Shown here: positions 7,807 through 15,362 of the stretch, one piece after another | Layout of the letters: each line of letters begins with the position of its first letter | How positions within the stretch are numbered: position 1 is the first letter of the stretch | Source: Nitrospira sp. | GTDB taxonomy: Bacteria; Nitrospirota; Nitrospiria; Nitrospirales; Nitrospiraceae | Direction of reading: 5' to 3' | DNA: 33,848 bases | Assembly: GCA_024998645.1 (NCBI GenBank) | Contig: JACOEJ010000033.1 | Span: 1-33,848 of the forward strand | Made by a program: the position numbers and the translations under genes | The notes under the pieces: generated by a model | Told to the model about the DNA's origin: nothing | What the model saw: only the letters and a program-made list of their open reading frames with translations | Databases searched by the model: none

Positions 7807-8979
7807 TTAGTGTTTCAGGCAGGAACGAATGGCGTGCTTAATAAGTTGAGGTTTCGAAAAGTGAGTGATTGCGCTAAGGAAGCGAGCTGCGGATCGATCG
7901 AGATGTAGTCTTATACTTTGATCTTCCGCGTTTTTGCGCATTGCGGTCAGCTTGGCAGGAGAATTTAACAATGTGAGGATCTCGTCGGAATACAGCTGTT
8001 CATTCTGAAGAGTAAGCACGCCGTTTTCTGGAGTCAGGTATTCAATCTCGGGGCCATGCCCAGGAGCATCTGTCGTGATAAGAGGAAGTCCAAAGGCGAA
8101 TCCATGCACAATGGCAAGTCCCACCATTGCTGGGATTACCATCAAGTCTGCGAGAGAAAAATATGCTGCTGTGTCTTTTGGGTCTAAAAGCTCTCCCAGG
8201 AAGTGGACGTTTGTGAGTTTAAGTTCTCCCGCCAATTGTTCCAGCTCGCAACGCTTTTCTCCGTCGCCGATAATCAGGAGCACCACGCCTGGATAAGTTC
8301 TCTTGAGAATTGCAAACGCTTTCAAGAGAAAGTCAACTCTTTTCCCAGCGTACAGTCGACCTGAGAATATGAGTACTCGTTTCCCCTTGAGGGTAAATTT
8401 ATTGCTCAGCTCAATAAGTTGCTGTTCGCTGATTTCCGCCCGTGCCATTCTTAGCTCTTTGACATCAAGGGTGTTGTAGTATGGAATAACATGGTCTTCA
8501 GAGAGTCCCTGTTGTCGCCAATACACTGCTCCGCTTGCCGTATAGGTGATTACACCGTCTGTCCGTCTCGTCATGAAGCGTTTGACCGACTCTTTGATGA
8601 TTGTTGAGATTGACGGGCGGACCGAAGCTTGGGAGTTGTATCCGTGGCCCCACCAGATCCAGCTCGTGCAGAGTCTATGCCGGATCGCCCACAGATAAGG
8701 TACGTTCACACACTGCAATTCTTGTGGCGCAACAATGATATCGGTCCCATTTAACGCAGCCGTCAGCCCCTTCATCCAAAATGGGCCTTTCTTGTTTCTC
8801 GTAAATCGGTGAATGGACAGATTTCGTCGCGCAAACTTGGGTGTGTTTTCGGAAAATTCTTCGCCTGAGCTGTATACGGTCACATCTAGTCCCATCGCGA
8901 AGGCCTGGGCAGACACTTCCTCGAAGAACCGCACCCGATAGTGAGGGATTTCCCTTTGTAAGATAGCGACCTTTTTCAT
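7807..8979 (-). CDS. GT4-like glycosyltransferase with an altered E-x7-E motif
   Basis: A 390-residue GT-B protein. The N-terminal domain begins MKKVAILQREIPHYRVRFFE. The C-terminal donor domain has IFSGRLYAGKRVDFL (204-218), LLIIGDGEKR and GLAIVHGFAFGLPLITTD. In the usual EGFGL..LEAMA block of GT4 enzymes two glutamates hold the donor sugar. Here they align with Ala284 and His292 (AMVGLAIVHG). A His at the second position is found in some GT4 groups, so the protein may still be active, probably with a different donor preference. It lies between a second glycosyltransferase (59-nt gap upstream) and the Wzy-like gene. The ribosome binding site is weak (AAGAAGC). The donor is unknown. Confidence 0.85.
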   Translation of the reverse strand: MKKVAILQREIPHYRVRFFEEVSAQAFAMGLDVTVYSSGEEFSENTPKFARRNLSIHRFTRNKKGPFWMKGLTAALNGTDIIVAPQELQCVNVPYLWAIRHRLCTSWIWWGHGYNSQASVRPSISTIIKESVKRFMTRRTDGVITYTASGAVYWRQQGLSEDHVIPYYNTLDVKELRMARAEISEQQLIELSNKFTLKGKRVLIFSGRLYAGKRVDFLLKAFAILKRTYPGVVLLIIGDGEKRCELEQLAGELKLTNVHFLGELLDPKDTAAYFSLADLMVIPAMVGLAIVHGFAFGLPLITTDAPGHGPEIEYLTPENGVLTLQNEQLYSDEILTLLNSPAKLTAMRKNAEDQSIRLHLDRSAARFLSAITHFSKPQLIKHAIRSCLKH

Positions 8980-9038
8980 AGCTTCTTATTGGAAAGAACT
9001 CGATGAAGATATTGGCTCAATGATCAGAAGCACGATCC

Positions 9039-10238
9039 TCAATCCTTAGAGGCGACCTTTCTCTTTTCGGTGTTCGAGCCCGAGAGACTCGCGGGTTTCG
9101 TATGGCGATGATTTCCTAAAGATCCTATAAATTGGATGATCGCCTTGGCAGATGGTTGAATGTCAAAGTGCCTAACTTTTGCAAGACCTGCCTGACCCAT
9201 TATGAGCCGTTGCGTAGGTGTCATATTAATTATTTTGAGAACTGCTTCTGCAGAGGATTTGGCATTTTTCGGGTCAATGGAAAAACCATTGACCCCATCA
9301 TCGACGAGATCTCGGGTGGCGACTGCAAAGATCGAAGAGACCACAGGCAATGATGCTGCCATGGCCTCACCCAATACCAACCCGAATGAGTCTTTGAGCG
9401 TGTGAAACACAAACACATCGGAGAGCGAAAGGTAGCGCGGTAACTCTGACGACTGCACATATCCGATGAAAGAAACGCGATCCCATCCTTGCTCTCGAAC
9501 ATATTGCTCGTATTGACCCCGAGCCGGTCCGTCTCCGACAATCAAAAGCCATACATCAGAACGAACTTGGAGGACTTCTCGATAGATCTGGAACAGTTCG
9601 ATAAGGCCTTTTTGTGGTATGAGTTGGCCAATCGAGAGAAGGACCGGCCCAGGAAATTTTCGGCGGAGGACTATCCATTCCTCGCTGTTTCGGAACTGAT
9701 TAGCGCTCTGGTGAAAACGCTTCACGTCGAAGGGAAAGATGCATGTACGCACTTTCTCCGGCCTTGCTCCGTAATAAATGAAGGCCTCACGAGCAACGCT
9801 CGACTCCGCGATACACCCATCCGCACGTCTGATGATTAGGCGTCGGATCCATCGTCGTATTAAAGAAGACTCTGCACCGTCCTGTCGAGTCAACTCTGTC
9901 CAATTCACGTAGTGTTTCCGATAGAGTTGGCAATAGATGAAAGCCCATAAATTAGCCAGTGCGAATCCTCCGCTCAGAACGACGTCCGGATTGAGCTTGC
10001 GAAGGGCGCGGATAACTCCATAATTGAAATGCAGCGCTACTTCATGCCCCCGTGGCTTAATGTGGATGCCTGGCAAGACCTCTGTGTGAAAGTGAGGCTT
10101 CTCTATCTCCCACAAGCGATTGTCCTCTTGTTCAGCTTTAAGAAGCACCGAAAACTCCTCGACCTGCTCGTGAAGAGCGGTAAAGAGTGGGATGCGATAG
10201 GGGGTTAAAATATTAGTTACTACGGCAAGCTTAAACAC
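9039..10238 (-). CDS. GT4-type glycosyltransferase, GTG start
   Basis: A 399-residue GT-B glycosyltransferase. The open frame extends farther upstream, but the first 53 codons there only mirror the overlapping wecB fragment. The GTG at 10238 is preferred: GAGGAG lies 8 nt upstream and the protein then begins VFKLAVVTNILTPYRIPLF, a normal family start. Donor-domain features are IGQLIPQKG (about 202-211), LLIVGDGPARGQ, and LKDSFGLVLGEAMA, where Asp283 replaces the first Glu of the E-x7-E motif and Glu291 is kept. The start overlaps the end of the truncated wecB by 19 nt, so its translation is probably coupled to that of the fragment. This may be why the fragment is still translated. Confidence 0.88.
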   Translation of the reverse strand: MFKLAVVTNILTPYRIPLFTALHEQVEEFSVLLKAEQEDNRLWEIEKPHFHTEVLPGIHIKPRGHEVALHFNYGVIRALRKLNPDVVLSGGFALANLWAFIYCQLYRKHYVNWTELTRQDGAESSLIRRWIRRLIIRRADGCIAESSVAREAFIYYGARPEKVRTCIFPFDVKRFHQSANQFRNSEEWIVLRRKFPGPVLLSIGQLIPQKGLIELFQIYREVLQVRSDVWLLIVGDGPARGQYEQYVREQGWDRVSFIGYVQSSELPRYLSLSDVFVFHTLKDSFGLVLGEAMAASLPVVSSIFAVATRDLVDDGVNGFSIDPKNAKSSAEAVLKIINMTPTQRLIMGQAGLAKVRHFDIQPSAKAIIQFIGSLGNHRHTKPASLSGSNTEKRKVASKD

Positions 10239-10684
10239 CGCTCGATCTCCTCTCGAACTATTGTCTGGTCGAGTTCTTTCGGCATGGTCCAATCGCCGGA
10301 GCGGATGCCGCCTTCGACGTGGGCTACTGGGACTCCGAGTTTGCGGACTGCGATCGAGCAGGCCATGGTCGAGGTGACGTCTCCACCCAACAGGCACAAG
10401 TCACTCTTGTCTTTCTGTAAGACCTTTTCATAGGCAATCATGATACCGGCGGTTTGCTCTGCTTGTGTGCCGGATTCGACATCGAGATTGATGTCGGGAT
10501 TGAGAATGCCGAGTTCTTCGAAAAAGCTGCCGGACATGGCCCGGTCGTAATGCTGCCCCGTGTGGATCAGGCGATAGCGCAACGGCCCTCCCCGTTTCTC
10601 CGCCGCCTTCAGCGCGTCGATGATCGGGGCGATCTTCATGAAGTTAGGCCGTGCTCCGGCGATCAGATCAATACGTTTTATCAT
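10220..10684 (-). pseudogene. wecB: Truncated UDP-N-acetylglucosamine 2-epimerase (wecB), N-terminal part only
   Basis: The 154-residue frame begins MIKRIDLIAGARPNFMKIAP, the canonical start of the non-hydrolysing UDP-GlcNAc 2-epimerase. It continues with HTGQHYD, LLGGDVTSTMACSIAVRKLG and VAHVEGGIRSGDWTMPKE. The family is about 360-380 residues long. Here the match stops just after the HVE block and the last 15-20 residues do not follow the family pattern. The whole C-terminal Rossmann domain, including the His needed for catalysis, is missing, and no remnant is seen in other frames because a complete glycosyltransferase starts at 10238. A deletion that joined wecB to the next gene explains this best. 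Activity as an epimerase is very unlikely. The ATG at 10684 has no clear ribosome binding site. Confidence 0.8.
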
Positions 10685-10774
10685 GTGGCTCGGCTTGTTC
10701 CGGTTGCGTTGGGGTGGTGGCTACGTCGGCTATTCTTACTGGCTCATGTTCCGGCTCGCATGGCCAAATGTTTG

Positions 10775-10859
10775 TGCCACCAATGAACTACTTAGCTGAT
10801 TTGGACTTAATGGGCAACAAGGAAGTGATCTGCTGTCAGTACTTCGTGTTCCGCAGAAG
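10775..10859. repeat. Imperfect direct repeat, copy A (distal side of gmd-fcl)
   Basis: This segment aligns with 13346-13419. The two share TGGGCAACAAGGAA exactly (10811-10824 and 13381-13394), TACTTA with nearby matches at 10789 and 13359, and TACTT-N3-GTTCCGCAG at 10840 and 13400, with a 10-nt indel between the last two blocks. In copy B the right end is the 3' end of the TPR gene, so copy A may be a remnant of that gene's end. Confidence 0.6.
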
Positions 10860-11140
10860 TCAGAGTTTTGGTTGGAATGCGGCTTTCTTTAATAGTTGGT
10901 TTTCCCCTTGGGATCATTCTCTTCGCTCCCGTATCTCGCACTCAGCGATCTAGTCGGCTTGCCGTCCTTTCTACAACGTGGATCTTCCCGACAATCCCAG
11001 CTGTTGGAGCAAAACTCAGACCATGTGGCTCTTTCATGAGCCTCTGCATGGTCAATGAGTTAGGGCTGTCCGGCGGATGGGGAGCTGTACGGATGCACGT
11101 TAGGCTGTACAGAAATGAAGAGTCAGCACGGCAGGATTGC

Positions 11141-11186
11141 TAGAGGTTTGAGGCTAGACGTAGTTACCTCGGACCTCAGACCTCAA
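11141..11186. repeat. Inverted heptamer repeat (TTGAGGT family)
   Basis: TAGAGGT and TTGAGGC (11141-11154) face ACCTCGG, ACCTCAG and ACCTCAA (11166-11186), all in exact 7-nt phase. The arms can pair into a hairpin with an 11-nt loop. It begins 13 nt after the fcl stop codon. No T-run follows on the fcl strand, so a standard terminator role is not supported. Confidence 0.7.
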
Positions 11187-11198
11187 TCATCTTTTCCG

Positions 11199-12161
11199 TC
11201 AGAACTGCACTTCCCGGAGCTTATTGCGGTTGTCCTGGAACCACTGGACGGTCTTCTTGAGTCCCTCGCGCAGCCGATGGCGCGCCTGGAAGCCGAAGAG
11301 TTCTTTGGCGCGGGTGACGTCGAGGCAGCGGCGGGGCTGGCCGTTCGGTTTGGTGGTGTCCCACTTGATGGGACCGGCGAAGCCGACTTCTTTGGCGATG
11401 AGTTCCGCCAGATCACGAATGGCGACTTCCTCTCCTGTTCCCAGATTCACGGGCAGGCTGTCGTTATATTGTTCGGCGGCAAGGAGAATACCTTCTGCCG
11501 CGTCTTCGACGTAGAGAAATTCGCGGCTTGGTGAGCCGTCGCCCCATAGTTCGACGTGGTTTTTCTTTGAATCCTTGGCTTCGCCGAATTTCCGGATAAG
11601 CGCCGGGATCACGTGCGAAGTCTTGAGGTCGAAATTATCGCGAGGCCCATAGAGGTTGACCGGAAACAAGACGATGGAATTGAAGCCATACTGTTGGCGA
11701 TAGGCCTGCGACTGGGCGAGCATCATCTTTTTCGCAAGACCGTAGGGGGCATTCGTTTCTTCAGGATAGCCGTTCCAGATGTCGTCTTCTTTGAAGGGAA
11801 TGGGCGCGAACTTGGGATAGGCGCAGATGGTGCCGAGCGCCACGAATTTCTTGAGCCCTACCTGGCGCCCTACTTCGATGAGCTGCGTGCCCATCATCAA
11901 GTTGTCATAGAAGAACCGGCCCGGGTTGGCCTGGTTGGCTCCGATGCCGCCGACTCGCGCCGCCAGATGGATGACGAGATCCGGCTTCGCATCGCTGTAG
12001 AGTTGCTTAACGGCGTCCATCTGGACCAGGTCGTAGTCTGTGCTCCGCGGGATGACGATGTTCTTGCACCCCTTGGCGCGCAGTTGCTCGACGACGAACG
12101 AGCCCAAAAATCCTGCTCCACCGGTGACGACGACGCGTTTCTCTGTCCAGAAGGCTGTCAT
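11199..12161 (-). CDS. fcl: GDP-L-fucose synthase
   Basis: A 320-residue extended short-chain dehydrogenase that epimerises and reduces GDP-4-keto-6-deoxymannose to GDP-L-fucose with NADPH in the cytoplasm. The NADP-binding GGAGFLG is at residues 14-20, and the catalytic Tyr140 and Lys144 lie in APYGLAKK. Family-specific blocks are [40 protein letters not shown] and [15 protein letters not shown]. The ATG at 12161 gives the usual MTAFW start; an in-frame TTG at 12170, directly after the gmd stop codon, is an alternative. The gene follows gmd by 9 nt in one operon, so both steps from GDP-mannose to GDP-fucose are made together for the polysaccharide cluster next door. Confidence 0.95.
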   Translation of the reverse strand: MTAFWTEKRVVVTGGAGFLGSFVVEQLRAKGCKNIVIPRSTDYDLVQMDAVKQLYSDAKPDLVIHLAARVGGIGANQANPGRFFYDNLMMGTQLIEVGRQVGLKKFVALGTICAYPKFAPIPFKEDDIWNGYPEETNAPYGLAKKMMLAQSQAYRQQYGFNSIVLFPVNLYGPRDNFDLKTSHVIPALIRKFGEAKDSKKNHVELWGDGSPSREFLYVEDAAEGILLAAEQYNDSLPVNLGTGEEVAIRDLAELIAKEVGFAGPIKWDTTKPNGQPRRCLDVTRAKELFGFQARHRLREGLKKTVQWFQDNRNKLREVQF

Positions 12162-12170
12162 GCTAATCAA

Positions 12171-13178
12171 TTATCCTCTCTTCCGCGTTCCATCCAACTT
12201 TTCTTTTTCTGCCGCAAGATCCGCGTCGACCATCATGTTGACGAGTTCGTGAAAGCCGACCTTGGGGTTCCAGCCGAGCTCTTTTGCGGCCTTAGCAGGA
12301 TCGCCGATGAGGAGGTCGACCTCGGTCGGACGATAGTACTTGGCATCGATCTTCACATGCTGCTTCCAGTCCAGCTTGAGCCGATCAAAGGTCAGTTCCA
12401 GGAATTCCTTGACGGTGTGCGTCTCCCCTGTCGCCACGACATAGTCGTCCGGCTTGTCGGCCTGCAGCATCATCCACATCGCTTCGATATAGTCGCCGGC
12501 AAAACCCCAGTCGCGCTTGGCATCGAGGTTTCCGAGGAAGAGATCCTTTTGGATACCCAGCTTGATGCGCGCGGCGGCCTGGGTGATCTTGCGGGTCACG
12601 AAGGTTTCGCCTCGACGCGGCGATTCGTGATTGAAGAGGATGCCGTTGCAGGCAAACAGGTTGTAGGCTTCCCGGTAGTTCACCGTGATCCAGTAGGCAT
12701 AAACCTTGGCTGCGCCGTAGGGGCTGCGCGGGTAAAAGGGGGTGGTTTCCCGTTGCGGTACTTCCAACACCTTGCCGTACATTTCGCTCGATGAGGCCTG
12801 ATAAAACTTCGGCGTCAATCCCGACTCACGAATGGCTTCCAAGAGACGAATGGCACCCAGGCCCGTGACGTCCGCCGTGTATTCCGGAATATCGAAACTC
12901 ACACGCACGTGGCTCTGCGCTCCGAGATTGTAGATCTCATCCGGCTGGATCGTGCGGATGATGTGATTGAGCGAACTCGCATCGTTCAAATCCCCGTAGA
13001 CCAGTTTGAGTCGGGCGTTGGGCACGTGCGGATCTTCGTAGATGGGATCGATCCGTCCGGTGTTGAACGAGCTGGATCGGCGAATGATTCCATAGACTTC
13101 GTATCCCTTGGCCAGGAGGAACTCGGCGAGATAGGATCCGTCTTGTCCGGTAATGCCGGTGATCAGGGCTTTTTTCAC
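12171..13178 (-). CDS. gmd: GDP-mannose 4,6-dehydratase
   Basis: A 335-residue NADP-dependent dehydratase that converts GDP-D-mannose to GDP-4-keto-6-deoxy-D-mannose. The nucleotide-binding GITGQDG is at 8-14. The catalytic set is visible: SSSEMYG (Ser near 130, Glu132) and SPYGAAK with Tyr154 and Lys158. Also typical are [33 protein letters not shown] and [20 protein letters not shown]. The start is GTG at 13178, with GGAG 8 nt upstream; no better ATG exists. The length equals the family norm. It leads the gmd-fcl pair. The 220 bp upstream (13179-13398) contain a direct-repeat copy and probably the promoter, though I cannot assign one with confidence. Confidence 0.96.
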   Translation of the reverse strand: MKKALITGITGQDGSYLAEFLLAKGYEVYGIIRRSSSFNTGRIDPIYEDPHVPNARLKLVYGDLNDASSLNHIIRTIQPDEIYNLGAQSHVRVSFDIPEYTADVTGLGAIRLLEAIRESGLTPKFYQASSSEMYGKVLEVPQRETTPFYPRSPYGAAKVYAYWITVNYREAYNLFACNGILFNHESPRRGETFVTRKITQAAARIKLGIQKDLFLGNLDAKRDWGFAGDYIEAMWMMLQADKPDDYVVATGETHTVKEFLELTFDRLKLDWKQHVKIDAKYYRPTEVDLLIGDPAKAAKELGWNPKVGFHELVNMMVDADLAAEKEKLDGTRKRG

Positions 13179-13345
13179 GATCAGATCTCCATATGAGTGT
13201 GTCTTGCCTAACGTACTGTCGGTCTTCGGCTTGCCGGCCGATCAGCCCGTGGTCCTGCACAGTGCGGGAGCCCCGCCCCCTGCCACTGACGATTACACCA
13301 ACCGGTTGTACTTGGTATGTGGGCGATATGTCCTTGAATGCATGA

Positions 13346-13419
13346 TGCCTGAGGAAAATACTTATCTTATTCCTGGCGATTGGGCAACAAGGAATGCATT
13401 ACTTTACGTTCCGCAGGAG
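13346..13419. repeat. Imperfect direct repeat, copy B (upstream side of gmd-fcl, reaching the TPR gene end)
   Basis: Same orientation as 10775-10859 (see that entry for the shared blocks). The two copies bracket exactly the gmd-fcl pair, about 2.57 kb apart. The right end covers the last codons of the TPR gene. Confidence 0.6.
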
Positions 13420-13896
13420 GTTCTGCCAGGCGTGGAGCTGCTGACTGGTTCCCGCTTTCGGGTTGTTTTGTGCGGATCGCTGCTCAGCCTGGCTCCGTCC
13501 CTTGCTCAGTGCATCGATACGCTCCCCGACGTCCCGATACAGGCTGTCCTCACGCCGGAGCCAGCGATAGGCTTCGAGGGCTTCGGCGATGCGGCCGAGC
13601 GATTCGAGGGTGCGGCCGAGCACATAGAGAATCTGTACGATGTCTTTTGTCGACGCGCCGGGTGACTTGAGCGCGTTGCGAAAGGCCGTGACCGCCTCTT
13701 CGTATCGATCGCAGGACTTCTGAGAGAGTCCGATTTGCGCGAAGGCTTTCAGGGCGAGAGCGGGATCGGCCGTGGCCTTTTCAAATTGCTCAATGGACTG
13801 CTTGAAGAGACCGGCTTTTCGCAAGGCCAGACCCCGTTCGTACGCTTCGGCGGCAACGTCGTTGAGGGTTGGTTCGGGAACGTCTGACTCAGGCAT
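13399..13896 (-). CDS. Small tetratricopeptide-repeat protein
   Basis: A 165-residue protein made mostly of TPR-type helix pairs. Three units are visible: AYERGLALRKAGLFKQSIEQF near 18-38, FAQIGLSQKSCDRYEEAVTAF near 53-73, and LYVLGRTLESLGRIAEALEAY near 90-110, each with the small-residue pattern of TPR motifs. The tail after residue 130 is polar and low in complexity. There is no signal peptide, so it is probably cytoplasmic. AAGGAG lies 10 nt before the ATG. It is divergent from gspC across a 289-bp region, so it may share control with the secretion operon, but it is not a known Gsp component. It could be a scaffold or assembly factor; no specific function can be given. Confidence 0.8.
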   Translation of the reverse strand: MPESDVPEPTLNDVAAEAYERGLALRKAGLFKQSIEQFEKATADPALALKAFAQIGLSQKSCDRYEEAVTAFRNALKSPGASTKDIVQILYVLGRTLESLGRIAEALEAYRWLRREDSLYRDVGERIDALSKGRSQAEQRSAQNNPKAGTSQQLHAWQNLLRNVK

Positions 13897-14120
13897 GCAG
13901 GCACAACTCCTTTAGTAACTACTGTAGAACTAGGCTGGAATCAGCAAGACCCAGACCATGATGACTGTTTGAGCATATCTAAATGTATCAATAGATTAGG
14001 ATTTGGCAAATTCAGGCCGGTGGCCCAGATGACGCTCAATGTACACAGGGTTGCCCCTAAATCGGTGTCGATACTCACGCAACGCTAGGATGACCTGTTC
14101 TTAGCAACTCGACAAAAGTA

Positions 14121-14149
14121 TTGCCTGTCGATCGTCCGATGCGTAGTAT
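14121..14149 (+). promoter_or_regulatory. Candidate sigma-70 promoter for the gsp operon
   Basis: TTGCCT (14121-14126) and TAGTAT (14144-14149) are separated by 17 nt; each matches 4 of 6 consensus bases. Transcription would begin about 30 nt before gspC. A second candidate of equal quality is TTGAGC at 13969-13974 with TAGATT at 13992-13997, also with a 17-nt spacer. Neither is decisive. Confidence 0.3.
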
Positions 14150-14185
14150 GGATTGACACTCTCTTGTTTGGATGACACAGACCGC

Positions 14186-15070
14186 ATGGATATTCTTGGC
14201 GATCAACCCGTACGGCGGCTGACCATCGGCGCGTATCTTGCCGTGGGCGCATTGCTCATTGCGCATGGCGTCAATGCGTTTGTGGCCGCGGCGTTAGCCC
14301 TCCCCCCCGCGAAGGGCGCTGCTCCTCAATCCGCTCAAACGGCTGCTCCGGTAGCGTTTGTGCCGCAGCAATGGGTGGATCAAATTCAGTTGAGCGGCCT
14401 TTTCCTGCTGCCAGCTGCCCCGCTTGGAATGACCGGTGTGCCGGGGACCGCTTCGCAAGCACCGGTGCGGGCGGCCTTGGGCGTGGCGAACAAGCTGCGA
14501 CTCTTAGGTGTCGTGTTGGGAAGCGAACGCGGTGTGTTCGCGATTGTCGAGGAATTGGCCACGAAGCATCAGGTGCTCTATCGGTTGCACGACCAGATAC
14601 CAGATTTGGGAGAGGTCAGCGCCATCCGCCGGGATGGCCTGGTGATTCGGAGCGGCGACCAGGAAGAGCTGCTAGAACTCTCCACGACCGACAAGCCGGC
14701 GGCTCCGGTTGTGACAGCCGGTCCTCCGGTTGCAGCGGCGCCCGGGGTTCCCATTAAAAAAGTGATCGATCGACGAGAGGTTGAGGCGGCGATGGCAGAC
14801 TTGCCGAAGCTCCTGACTCAGGCGCGCGCCGTGCCTTTCATGGTCAATGGTACCCCCAACGGGTATCGCATGGACTACATTGCCCCTGCCAGTTTCTATG
14901 AGAAGATCGGCATCCAGTATGGGGATGTGTTGCAGCGGGTCAACGGTGTGGATGTGCGTGATCCTTCCACCATGCTTAGTCTGTTCCAACAATTGAAAAA
15001 CGAACGGACGGTGAAAGTCGATATGGTCCGCAACAACCAGAAGACCACCATGACCTTTGAGCTCCGATAA
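14186..15070 (+). CDS. gspC: Type II secretion inner-membrane protein GspC
   Basis: A 294-residue bitopic protein. It has a short cytoplasmic N-terminus, one membrane helix (about 13-38) and an Ala/Pro-rich linker. The HR domain (LRLLGVVLGSERGVFAIVEE near 98-117, through LEELS-like strand near 160) normally contacts the secretin GspD. The C-terminal PDZ-like domain starts at about 215, with FMVNGTPNGYRMDYIAP, GIQYGDVLQRVNGVDV and KVDMVRNNQKTTMTFEL. GspC links the outer-membrane secretin to the inner-membrane platform. The ATG at 14186 is preferred over a TTG at 14153 because it puts the membrane helix near the N-terminus, although its ribosome binding site is weak. It is the first gene of the operon. 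The next gene is gspE, not gspD. Confidence 0.88.
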   Translation: MDILGDQPVRRLTIGAYLAVGALLIAHGVNAFVAAALALPPAKGAAPQSAQTAAPVAFVPQQWVDQIQLSGLFLLPAAPLGMTGVPGTASQAPVRAALGVANKLRLLGVVLGSERGVFAIVEELATKHQVLYRLHDQIPDLGEVSAIRRDGLVIRSGDQEELLELSTTDKPAAPVVTAGPPVAAAPGVPIKKVIDRREVEAAMADLPKLLTQARAVPFMVNGTPNGYRMDYIAPASFYEKIGIQYGDVLQRVNGVDVRDPSTMLSLFQQLKNERTVKVDMVRNNQKTTMTFELR

Positions 15071-15362
15071 GTCTCTTTCGCACTCCTCGGGGCATATTCC
15101 GGGCTCGTTGTGTTTCTCCACGAACACCGTTCTTTCAGTCGTGACTTTCCGCATGGGCCCTCGAGTTGATCAGGAGCCTCACCCGCAGTTGTGCTTCCGA
15201 GTTTTTCCTTTCCACCGGTAAGGGAGGCACGGAATCGACTCCAGAGATATCCTTGTTTTACTTGTGGTTAAGCGAAGAAACTTGGAATTGATCTTCAAGC
15301 CGGTTAGTCTAAGGACTTGGTCTCCCTATAATGGTGAATGGTGAGATGGAGTACGGAGCACT
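15071..15362. other. 292-bp gap between gspC and gspE where gspD is normally found
   Basis: No coding region and no secretin remnant is visible. A perfect -10 hexamer TATAAT lies at 15327-15332, but the 17-nt upstream hexamer (TTAGTC) is a poor -35 element. An internal promoter for gspE is possible. GGTGAATGGTGAGATGG at 15333-15349 resembles the GTGA-type repeat at 18532-18551. Confidence 0.4.

Larger units (their letters stand above)
10685..11198. other. 514-bp intergenic region between fcl and the truncated wecB
   Basis: No supportable gene. The region holds a copy of a direct repeat (10775-10859) shared with the 3' end of the TPR gene, and a TTGAGGT-type inverted repeat (11141-11186) just after fcl. 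The remaining 11 to 360 bp on either side look like unconstrained sequence; short frames there have no family resemblance. A promoter for the wecB fragment and downstream operon may lie here, but I cannot point to one. Confidence 0.5.

Noticed and set aside
10239..10397. N-terminal 53-codon extension of the glycosyltransferase at 9039-10238
   Set aside because: It is Arg/Pro/Ser-rich out-of-frame translation of the wecB fragment. The GTG at 10238 with GAGGAG upstream gives a normal family start.
11141..11186. Inverted heptamers after fcl as a Rho-independent terminator
   Set aside because: The hairpin is possible but no T-run follows on the fcl strand; kept as a repeat only.
11613..12794. 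A 393-codon plus-strand open frame opposite gmd and fcl
   Set aside because: It is antisense to two well-recognised enzymes and resembles no family. High G+C at third codon positions on the true strand keeps the opposite frame open.
13299..13308. 10-bp perfect palindrome CAACCGGTTG upstream of gmd as an operator
   Set aside because: Ten-base palindromes are expected dozens of times by chance in a window of this size.
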